Below, one piece after another: positions 58,120-64,000 of a stretch of DNA of 64,000 nucleotides. The stretch spans positions 907,533 through 971,532 of the forward strand of contig NZ_BMDB01000001.1 of the NCBI RefSeq assembly GCF_014635565.1, read 5' to 3'. Source of the stretch: Phocicoccus schoeneichii (GTDB taxonomy: Bacteria > Bacillota > Bacilli > Staphylococcales > Salinicoccaceae). The position numbers and the translations under genes were made by a program. Below the pieces are notes generated by a model. That model was not told the DNA's origin, made no database searches, and saw nothing but the letters and a program-made list of their open reading frames with translations. The first letter of the stretch is position 1; the number at the start of each line of letters is the position of its first letter.

Positions 58120-59466
58120 CTAAAGACCCATCTCGCTCTTCACAACTTCCGCAATTTCTTCAGAATAACGTCTCGCAAGATCTTCAGTTTCCGCTTCAAC
58201 CATTACACGAACGAGAGGTTCAGTTCCAGACGCACGTACTAATACGCGTCCGTTTCCTGCCATCTCTTCTTCTATTGCATTGATTTTTTCTTTTACTTTT
58301 GGATTATCAGTAACGCTGTGTTTATCTGTTACACGTACGTTAACAAGCTCTTGTGGGAAAGTTTCCATTTGAGCTGCAAGCTCTGATAATTTTTTACCAG
58401 ACTCTTTGATAATTGAAGCCAGTTGAACACCTGTCAGTAAACCATCTCCTGTTGTGTTTAGGTCAAGAAGTACGATGTGTCCACTTTGTTCTCCACCCAA
58501 GTTATATCCATGCTCACGCATTTCTTTTACAACATAGCGATCACCAACTTGAGTTTTATCACTCTTGATTCCATGCGCTTCAAGCGCTTTGTAGAATCCT
58601 AAATTACTCATTACTGTTGAAACAACCATATCATCTTTTAGCGTGCCTTTTTCTTTCATTGACTGCGCTAGGATGAACATGATTTTATCTCCATCAACAA
58701 TGTTCCCTTTTTCATCAACAGCAATAATTCTATCTCCGTCACCATCGAACGCAAGTCCGAAGTCCGCATCAGAGTCGATTACTTTCTTAGAAAGTGCTTC
58801 TGGATGAGTCGAACCAACGCCTTTATTAATGTTTGTTCCGTCTGGATTAGTACCGATTGTTACAGTAGTCGCTTCTAAATCTCCAAAAAGATATGGAGCA
58901 AGTGAATAAGTCGCACCATGAGCGCCATCTAACGCAATCACTAAACCATCAAGATCATTATCAATTGTTGATTTTAGGTAGCTTAGATACTTTTGACCAC
59001 CTTCGAAGTATTCTGTGATGAAACCAACATCTACGCCTGTCGGACGTGGTAGTTCATCATCACTTTCAAGAAGTGATTCAATTTTATCCTCAGTTTCGTC
59101 ACTGAGCTTGAATCCGTCTGGACCAAAGAATTTAATTCCATTATCTTCAACTGGGTTGTGTGACGCTGAAATCATGACACCCGCGTCAGCTCCCATGTCT
59201 TTTGTTAAATAAGATACACCTGGAGTTGAAATAACCCCAAGACGAATGACTTCTGCTCCAATAGAAAGTAGTCCTGCTACAAGTGCAGACTCTAGCATTT
59301 CTCCTGAAATTCTAGTATCTCTACCAACAAGTACGCGTGGGCGTTCGTTGTCATCAGCGTGAAGTAATACATATCCTCCCATACGTCCTAATTTATAAGC
59401 GAGTTCTGGTGTTAACCCTTCGTTAGCTACGCCACGTACACCATCTGTTCCAAAATATTTTCCCAT
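58120..59466 (-). CDS. glmM: Phosphoglucosamine mutase GlmM
   Basis: 448 residues, the usual length. It has [10 protein letters not shown] at the N terminus, active-site MISASHNP with the phosphoserine at 102, metal-binding DGDGDR near residue 243, and [12 protein letters not shown] near the end. It makes glucosamine-1-phosphate for peptidoglycan. It follows cdaR by 19 nt. In many Firmicutes GlmM binds CdaA and inhibits it. Confidence 0.97.
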   Translation of the reverse strand: MGKYFGTDGVRGVANEGLTPELAYKLGRMGGYVLLHADDNERPRVLVGRDTRISGEMLESALVAGLLSIGAEVIRLGVISTPGVSYLTKDMGADAGVMISASHNPVEDNGIKFFGPDGFKLSDETEDKIESLLESDDELPRPTGVDVGFITEYFEGGQKYLSYLKSTIDNDLDGLVIALDGAHGATYSLAPYLFGDLEATTVTIGTNPDGTNINKGVGSTHPEALSKKVIDSDADFGLAFDGDGDRIIAVDEKGNIVDGDKIMFILAQSMKEKGTLKDDMVVSTVMSNLGFYKALEAHGIKSDKTQVGDRYVVKEMREHGYNLGGEQSGHIVLLDLNTTGDGLLTGVQLASIIKESGKKLSELAAQMETFPQELVNVRVTDKHSVTDNPKVKEKINAIEEEMAGNGRVLVRASGTEPLVRVMVEAETEDLARRYSEEIAEVVKSEMGL

Positions 59467-59485
59467 GTTAAACTCCTATTTTTAA

Positions 59486-60424
59486 TTATTGTTTAGATAC
59501 TTTTACTTTTGCGATTAAGACTGCAGGTTCCGTTCTCGTTATTGAGTCAGGCACCTGAATGCGCACGTCTTTGTCACCTGATTCTTTGATGCCACTTAAA
59601 TCAAGTTCAGCATCAACTTGATAGATTTGATTTAAGACTTCTTCAGCTCCATATAGCTTTACGATGTCTTTCGATAAACTTATACTATCAATTTGATACC
59701 CCTTAGGCAACTCTCCAACCATCTGTAAGGATACAGGTACTTCTTTAGACGATTCTTGCACTTCTATTTTAACTGAAACGTTCTCTGGTTCCACCTGAAC
59801 GTCTAGTTTATTATACTGTGCATCGAAGACATTGACCTGAACATTTTCAGTTGTTTCTTCAGTAATTTTAGATGAATCTGTCAACATTGCTCTTACAAAT
59901 TGGATGCGTTCCATATCCATTTCTCCACCGCGTACTTTGACTGTGCTTGGCTCTACTTGTATACTTTCCAACGTATAGTTTGAACCAACGCGACTGTCAT
60001 TGACCTCGGCTTGAACTTCAAATGTCCGTTCAACTAAGTTTTGTATCGTTATATTTGCTTTTTCTGGCAATATAGATGCTTCTACCCCATCTGGGAGACC
60101 TCGAACCGTGTAACTGACCTCATATTCACCCGGTGAATATGTGCTTAAGTCTACGACAACTTCAAAATCCTTTGTCGTTTCAATACGTTTAACAGCTGCA
60201 GGCGTTCCATTCAGTTGGACTTGCACATAATTTTGTACGCCATTCACATAATAACTTTCTGAATCATACTTCGCTGTCACTGGCACGTTTTCAATCGTCA
60301 CTTCATCTGAATTATTATTGGATTCAAATAAATTCGTGTTTTGAAACACCTTATTTGCTGATAAAAACATGAACAGCGCAAGTATGAGCGAGACTATTAA
60401 TATCCCTGGTTTACTTTCTAGCAA
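59486..60424 (-). CDS. cdaR: CdaA regulator CdaR (YbbR)
   Basis: 312 residues. One N-terminal membrane helix (about 8-25) precedes several YbbR repeats outside the cell (for example VPVTAKYDSESYYVNGVQNY and VPVSLQMVGELPKGYQID). It binds and controls the cyclic-di-AMP synthase CdaA. It overlaps cdaA by 14 nt. Confidence 0.94.
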   Translation of the reverse strand: MLESKPGILIVSLILALFMFLSANKVFQNTNLFESNNNSDEVTIENVPVTAKYDSESYYVNGVQNYVQVQLNGTPAAVKRIETTKDFEVVVDLSTYSPGEYEVSYTVRGLPDGVEASILPEKANITIQNLVERTFEVQAEVNDSRVGSNYTLESIQVEPSTVKVRGGEMDMERIQFVRAMLTDSSKITEETTENVQVNVFDAQYNKLDVQVEPENVSVKIEVQESSKEVPVSLQMVGELPKGYQIDSISLSKDIVKLYGAEEVLNQIYQVDAELDLSGIKESGDKDVRIQVPDSITRTEPAVLIAKVKVSKQ

Positions 60425-61232
60425 AGATACCGCCTCCTTCTTTTTGAGACGTTGTTGAAATCCAGTTTTGTTGTAATAACTCGTCTAATTCTTCTAATGA
60501 AATATCTTTAGTTAATTTTGAATCAATAGTTACTGATACATTTCCTGTTTCTTCTGAAACAACAATCGTAAATGCATCTGTCACTTCAGAAATACCAACT
60601 GCTGCTCTGTGTCTCGTACCAAGGTCTTTCGCAATTCGATTACTATCAGATAGAGGCAGATAACTTGCTGCTGTCGCAATTTGATCACCTTGAATAATCA
60701 TCGCCCCATCATGAAGAGGTGTGTTCGGAATAAATATGTTGATAAGCAGTTCTGAAGAAATTTCAGCATTGATTGGAATACCTGTCTCAATATAATCTTT
60801 CAAACCTGTCTCACGTTCAAAAACAATCAGTGCGCCGATACGACGCTTCGCCATATATTGCACTGCTTTAATCATATCAGCACGGTTTTTTTCAAATTCT
60901 TCCTGCACTGTGTGTGTAGATTTTCTGAAAAAACCACCGCGTCCAAGTTGTTCTAATGCACGTCTCAGTTCAGGTTGGAAGATTACAATTATTGCTAGGA
61001 AACCCCACTGTAAGACCATATCAAACAGCTGAGTTGTTGTTGTCAAATCAAAGAAATCACTGAGTGCGCGTCCAATTAAAATAAAGAATATACCTTTAAT
61101 AAGTTGGACTGCTTTTGTCCCTTTAATAATTGTAATGAGCTTATAAAACACGTACCATACAATTAATAGGTCCACTATACTTGCTATGATATAAAGTGTA
61201 TTCATATCTTGAAAAAGTTTTCCTAACAGCAT
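60411..61232 (-). CDS. cdaA: Diadenylate cyclase CdaA (DacA)
   Basis: 273 residues. Three membrane helices (about 10-90) precede the DAC domain with the catalytic motifs PLHDGAMII and GTRHRAAVG. It makes cyclic-di-AMP, which controls potassium and osmolyte balance. GGAAG lies 5 nt before the ATG. The operon cdaA-cdaR-glmM is conserved in Firmicutes. Confidence 0.96.
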   Translation of the reverse strand: MLLGKLFQDMNTLYIIASIVDLLIVWYVFYKLITIIKGTKAVQLIKGIFFILIGRALSDFFDLTTTTQLFDMVLQWGFLAIIVIFQPELRRALEQLGRGGFFRKSTHTVQEEFEKNRADMIKAVQYMAKRRIGALIVFERETGLKDYIETGIPINAEISSELLINIFIPNTPLHDGAMIIQGDQIATAASYLPLSDSNRIAKDLGTRHRAAVGISEVTDAFTIVVSEETGNVSVTIDSKLTKDISLEELDELLQQNWISTTSQKEGGGIFARK

Positions 61233-61251
61233 ATTATCTTCCTTTCCTATT

Positions 61252-62187
61252 TTATAGTGAACCGAGTCTGTCTTTTAATTCTTTGTAGATTTTTTCAAGA
61301 TGACTTTCTTTATAGTCTTCTGAATGAAGTGATTTAAATAATTCATTCGCAGATTTCACGTCACCTTCATCTAAATCAATATATGATTCTAAAAGAGGTG
61401 CAACTGCCATTCTCACTCGTTTTAATTCTACCTTAAGTGTATCAAAATTACGCAGTTCATACAGTGTAATAAGCGCTTTTTCCTCTACACTATCATCTAT
61501 TAAGAGATTATACTTACTCGAATGTTCTTTCAGTAATTTCATCATACGTGATACAGTGAAATATTCTTCCATTCTAAAGTACACGTTCAGAATCTCTTCA
61601 AGCACCTCTCTCGTCTGAACAACAAAAGTGCGGTCCATGTAAATATCAAATAGCAGCGGTTCGAGTAAATCTAGCGCTTCATCATACGCACTATCACGGA
61701 TCTGTAATTGTGCATATAAAAGGCTCGCATCAATAAAATATGTGCTGAGGGTCACTTCTTTTAACTTCGAATAACTTAACTCTACATATTTAAGCGCCTC
61801 TTTATACTCATTTTTAAGATAAAAATATCGTGCATAAATGAGATACGTACGTCCACAATCGAGGAAATCAAGATCATTAACATATTGTTCAGAATCATCA
61901 ATAAAACGCATGATATTAGTCGTATCTCCACGACTAATTTTACTTTCGTTAAACAGTATCTCACGCCTAATATTTAATGGATCATGAAACGACGAAGATG
62001 ACTCCTCCATCAAATCAGATACAGATACGCCAAGTCTTTCACTTAGTCGAATGAGTACGTTATTTGATGGTTCTACACTTCCCTTTTCTATCAGACTTAA
62101 ATATGTACGAGAAATAATACCTTCACTTAGTGCTTCTTGTGTGAGATTATTTTGATTTCTAATCTCTTTTATTCTTTGACCAATCAC
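61252..62187 (-). CDS. HTH-XRE transcriptional regulator with TPR-like C-terminal domain
   Basis: 311 residues from GTG 62187 (MIGQRIKEIRNQ), with GAGGT 7 nt upstream. The N-terminal helix-turn-helix (about 1-60, with LTQEALSEGIISRTYLSLIEKG) is followed by about 230 residues of helical repeats. This is the layout of Rgg/PlcR-like regulators, some of which bind peptides. It sits between arginase and cdaA, 19 nt upstream of cdaA, and would be co-transcribed with it. In S. aureus rocF and cdaA are adjacent without this gene. Confidence 0.85.
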   Translation of the reverse strand: MIGQRIKEIRNQNNLTQEALSEGIISRTYLSLIEKGSVEPSNNVLIRLSERLGVSVSDLMEESSSSFHDPLNIRREILFNESKISRGDTTNIMRFIDDSEQYVNDLDFLDCGRTYLIYARYFYLKNEYKEALKYVELSYSKLKEVTLSTYFIDASLLYAQLQIRDSAYDEALDLLEPLLFDIYMDRTFVVQTREVLEEILNVYFRMEEYFTVSRMMKLLKEHSSKYNLLIDDSVEEKALITLYELRNFDTLKVELKRVRMAVAPLLESYIDLDEGDVKSANELFKSLHSEDYKESHLEKIYKELKDRLGSL

Positions 62188-62216
62188 ACGTGTCACCTCG
62201 TTCTTATATCTTCTAT

Positions 62217-62245
62217 ATTATGAAGAAAAACTTAACAAAGTGCAA
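62217..62245 (-). promoter_or_regulatory. Promoter of the HTH-TPR gene and the cdaA operon
   Basis: On the minus strand TTGCAC (62245-62240) and CATAAT (62222-62217) are spaced by 17 nt, about 30 nt upstream of the GTG start. Confidence 0.55.
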
Positions 62246-62263
62246 CATTTTCAATTAAAAGTT

Positions 62264-62292
62264 AACAAAAAAAGCTAGCATAAGCTAGCTTT
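62264..62292 (-). terminator. Terminator of rocF
   Basis: AAAGCTAGC and GCTAGCTTT form a 9-bp stem with a 4-nt loop, followed by a T run on the minus strand. Confidence 0.88.
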
Positions 62293-62306
62293 AAAATAAT
62301 ACTCAT

Positions 62307-63215
62307 TTATAATTTTCGTTTCCCAAAAATATACTCTGTGATGAGTACTGCGTTCTCTGCAGTTTGATTATTTATATCGATGAGTGGGTTTACTTCTACT
62401 AAATCCATAGAAGTAAGTAGATCTGTTTCTGATAAACGTTCCATGAACATGATTACTTCTGCGATAAACATTCCTCCAGGCACTTTTGTACCTGTTCCAA
62501 CCATTTCACTTGGGTCTAATGAATCAACATCAAATGAAAGATGTAGGCCATCACAATCATCAAGATGTTTAAGTGTACGATCTAAAATTTCAATAAGACC
62601 GAGTGCACGTACATCGCTCATTGTAAATGCTAAGATGTTACGTTCTTTAATAAGTTCTTTCTCTCCATCGTCTAAATCTCTGAGACCGATTAATACAATG
62701 TTCTCTGTTTTTAAACTTGGCCCTTCATTATAAGTATCGATGAGACCTTTATCTCCAATACCTAGAAGCTCAGCTAAAATCATACCGTGAATATTACCAG
62801 ACGGAGAAGTTTCACTTGTATTTAAATCACCATGAGCATCAAACCAAATCACACCTAGGTTTTCATAGTGTTTTGCAATACCTGTGATACTACCAAGAGC
62901 TAATGAATGGTCACCACCAATAGTCAGTGGGAAACGACCATTTTTAACGGAAGCATCTGTCACTTTAGCAAGTGCTTCACTATAATCTTTAACTTCATTA
63001 TAATTCTTTAAACCGTTCTTAACTTCAATATTCTCTTTAACAAACTGTGTTTGATATTTACCATGAACATTACCCAGATCATTTACATTATGCCCTCTAG
63101 CTTCTAGAGCTTGTATAATTCCTGCAATACGTAATGCATCTGGTCCAAGAACTACACCAGGTTTTGGCTGGCCAAAGTTCGTTGCTGCTCCGATTAAATC
63201 AATTTGCTTTGCCAT
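62307..63215 (-). CDS. rocF: Arginase RocF
   Basis: 302 residues. The manganese-binding motifs GGDHSLALGS, WFDAHGDLN and SFDVDSLDP are intact. It hydrolyses arginine to ornithine and urea. It is monocistronic between the tRNA-cluster terminator and its own terminator, with a possible CcpA site upstream. Confidence 0.95.
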   Translation of the reverse strand: MAKQIDLIGAATNFGQPKPGVVLGPDALRIAGIIQALEARGHNVNDLGNVHGKYQTQFVKENIEVKNGLKNYNEVKDYSEALAKVTDASVKNGRFPLTIGGDHSLALGSITGIAKHYENLGVIWFDAHGDLNTSETSPSGNIHGMILAELLGIGDKGLIDTYNEGPSLKTENIVLIGLRDLDDGEKELIKERNILAFTMSDVRALGLIEILDRTLKHLDDCDGLHLSFDVDSLDPSEMVGTGTKVPGGMFIAEVIMFMERLSETDLLTSMDLVEVNPLIDINNQTAENAVLITEYIFGKRKL

Positions 63216-63240
63216 TAATATGTCACCCTTTGTTTAAGTC

Positions 63241-63268
63241 TATATATACAATTTTATAAGACAAACAA
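63241..63268 (-). promoter_or_regulatory. Candidate rocF promoter
   Basis: On the minus strand TTGTTT (63268-63263) and TATATA (63246-63241) are spaced by 16 nt, about 25 nt upstream of the start codon. Confidence 0.4.
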
Positions 63269-63287
63269 CCAAGTAACAACATGTAAA

Positions 63288-63301
63288 TAAAACCGTTTTC
63301 A
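63288..63301 (-). promoter_or_regulatory. Candidate CcpA cre site upstream of rocF
   Basis: TGAAAACGGTTTTA fits the cre consensus TGWNANCGNTNWCA at all but one fixed position. It lies about 20 bp upstream of the candidate -35 box of rocF. Carbon catabolite control of arginine use is known in staphylococci, but this site is only a sequence match. Confidence 0.4.
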
Positions 63302-63324
63302 TGCATAATAAACATTAAAAAGAC

Positions 63325-63353
63325 ACAAAAAAAACACTAGTTATACTAGTGTT
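63325..63353 (-). terminator. Terminator of the rRNA-tRNA operon
   Basis: AACACTAGT and ACTAGTGTT form a perfect 9-bp stem with a 3-nt loop and are followed by TTTTTT on the minus strand. It lies 6 nt after the last tRNA gene. Confidence 0.9.
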
Positions 63354-63358
63354 AAATA

Positions 63359-63431
63359 TGAGCCATACAGGATTCGAACCTGTGACCCTCTGATTAAAAG
63401 TCAGATGCTCTACCGACTGAGCTAATGGCTC
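63359..63431 (-). tRNA. tRNA-Lys (anticodon TTT)
   Basis: 73 nt. Acceptor arms GAGCCAT and ATGGCTC pair, the anticodon loop reads CTTTTAA and the T arm has GGTTCGAATCC. CCA is not encoded. It is the last tRNA of the operon. Confidence 0.95.
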
Positions 63432-63435
63432 GTGG

Positions 63436-63507
63436 CTGGCCTGGAAGGATTCGAACCTTCGCGTGATGGAGCCAAAATCCATTGCCTTACCGCTTGGCTA
63501 CAGGCCA
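63436..63507 (-). tRNA. tRNA-Gln (anticodon TTG)
   Basis: 72 nt. Acceptor arms TGGCCTG and CAGGCCA pair, the anticodon loop contains TTTTGGC and the T arm has GGTTCGAATCC. CCA is not encoded. Confidence 0.95.
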
Positions 63508-63511
63508 ACAA

Positions 63512-63595
63512 TGGTGGAAGGGGGCAGATTCGAACTGCCGAACCCGAAGGAGCGGATTTACAGTCCGCCGCGTTTAGCCACTTCGCTACCCTTCC
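63512..63595 (-). tRNA. tRNA-Tyr (anticodon GTA)
   Basis: 84 nt including an encoded CCA. Acceptor arms GGAAGGG and CCCTTCC pair. The anticodon loop reads CTGTAAA, and a long variable arm marks a class II tRNA. Confidence 0.95.
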
Positions 63596-63606
63596 GTACA
63601 AAAAAA

Positions 63607-63679
63607 TGGAGAATGACGGGATCGAACCGCCGACCCTCTGCTTGTAAGGCAGATGCTCTCCCAGCTGAGCTAATTCTCC
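63607..63679 (-). tRNA. tRNA-Val (anticodon TAC)
   Basis: 73 nt. Acceptor arms GGAGAAT and ATTCTCC pair, the anticodon loop reads CTTACAA and the T arm has GGTTCGATCCC. CCA is not encoded. Confidence 0.95.
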
Positions 63680-63706
63680 ATTATACTAAGTTTTTTAAAT
63701 TGAAAA

Positions 63707-63781
63707 TGGTGACCCCTACGGGATTCGAACCCGTGTTACCGCCGTGAAAGGGCGGTGTCTTAACCGCTTGACCAAGGGGCC
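63707..63781 (-). tRNA. tRNA-Glu (anticodon TTC)
   Basis: 75 nt including an encoded CCA. The acceptor arm pairs with one G.T wobble, the anticodon loop reads CTTTCAC and the T arm has GGTTCGAATCC. Confidence 0.95.
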
Positions 63782-63793
63782 TTATATATAAAG

Positions 63794-63865
63794 CTCCACA
63801 GGTAGGATTCGAACCTACGACCGATCGGTTAACAGCCGATAGCTCTACCACTGAGCTACTGTGGA
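63794..63865 (-). tRNA. tRNA-Asn (anticodon GTT)
   Basis: 72 nt. Acceptor arms TCCACAG and CTGTGGA pair and the anticodon loop reads CTGTTAA. It is the first tRNA after the 5S rRNA gene. CCA is not encoded. Confidence 0.95.
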
Positions 63866-63878
63866 ATAATAAGTATAT

Positions 63879-63991
63879 GCCTAGCAGCGTCCTACTCTCG
63901 CAGGGAAACCCCAACTACCATCGGCGCTGGAGAGCTTAACTTCTGTGTTCGGCATGGGAACAGGTGTGGCCTCTCCGCCATCGCCACTAGA
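63879..63991 (-). rRNA. rrf: 5S ribosomal RNA
   Basis: On the minus strand the conserved CACCTGTTCCCATGCCGAAC and AGAAGTTAAGCTC are present. The ends TCTAGTGGCG and CTAGGC pair as the terminal helix. About 113 nt. It is transcribed toward the six tRNA genes, so the 23S gene should lie just beyond the right edge. Confidence 0.96.
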
Positions 63992-64000
63992 CATGGAATG

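Noticed and set aside
62219..62257. Twelve-codon plus-strand ORF (MKKNLTKCNIFN) next to the HTH-TPR gene, as a possible peptide partner
   Set aside because: No ribosome site or promoter on that strand. It lies on the promoter of the regulator and is probably chance.
63432..63914. ORFs of 71-94 residues across the tRNA genes and 5S rRNA
   Set aside because: They are translations of stable RNA genes.

Overview
The window is low-GC Firmicutes DNA that looks like Staphylococcaceae. The moa/mob/moe gene order, the rocF-cdaA-cdaR-glmM block, the YebC type starting MGRKWNN, the pur operon order and the QueF type all match staphylococci. Differences from Staphylococcus proper point to a relative of the Salinicoccus/Jeotgalicoccus/Nosocomiicoccus kind: purC, purS and purQ are absent from the pur operon, cydDC sits behind moaA, and an HTH-TPR gene lies between rocF and cdaA. 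The genus cannot be fixed from this sequence alone.

Layout. 1-1100: the 5' part of an ABC exporter on the minus strand, preceded by a strong promoter, a very short ORF and a terminator. 1160-2600: an MpfA-type CNNM/CorC membrane protein. 2700-5800: cydD-cydC. 5800-12000: a complete molybdenum-cofactor cluster (moaA, mobA, moaD, moaE, mobB, moeA, then divergent moaC, then moaB and moeB). 12100-14600: phoP-phoR. 14600-18000: a RIC/ScdA-like protein without recognisable metal ligands, an uncharacterised 261-aa protein, a LOG-family protein, a GNAT enzyme and a small lipoprotein. 18000-25600: an Opp/Dpp-type peptide importer, with two tandem binding-protein genes on the minus strand divergent from dppC-dppB-dppD-dppF; dppC carries a one-base frameshift. 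25700-28900: DUF402, LysR, MFS and DUF456 in one operon. 28900-32300: a YtrA-type GntR regulator with an ATPase and a large permease. 32300-37500: YebC, a Rossmann protein, an MFS carrier, a dicarboxylate/amino-acid symporter, a GNAT enzyme and a small membrane protein.

37400-38300 holds a decayed membrane-protein gene and a tandem array of 51-bp units. 38300-48400 is the purine operon purE-K-L-F-M-N-H-D with queF as its last gene, preceded by a candidate PurR PurBox pair. 48400-51300: a DsbA-like oxidoreductase, a nitronate monooxygenase-like protein and the tRNA hydroxylase TrhO. 51300-52900: a NERD-domain gene broken by an in-frame TGA, followed directly by a second, longer array of the same 51-bp repeat family. 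53000-58000: a large secreted subtilase and a LysM-NlpC/P60 cell-wall hydrolase. 58000-63200: glmM, cdaR, cdaA (cyclic-di-AMP synthesis linked to peptidoglycan precursor supply), an HTH-TPR regulator and arginase. 63300-64000: six tRNA genes and a 5S rRNA gene, the 3' end of an rRNA operon read on the minus strand.

The observation most likely to be undescribed is the 51-bp repeat family at two loci 14 kb apart. Each unit junction forms a dyad-symmetric 37-nt element that would fold as a hairpin, separated by about 14-nt linkers. Many arm changes in the longer array are compensatory, and each array abuts a broken gene. Secondary items are the tiny promoter-RBS-peptide-terminator unit in front of the ABC exporter, the clean loss of purCSQ, and the ScdA-like protein that has lost its ligands.

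Start codons were moved from the longest ORF to an internal start wherever a good Shine-Dalgarno sequence supported it. These choices are stated gene by gene.
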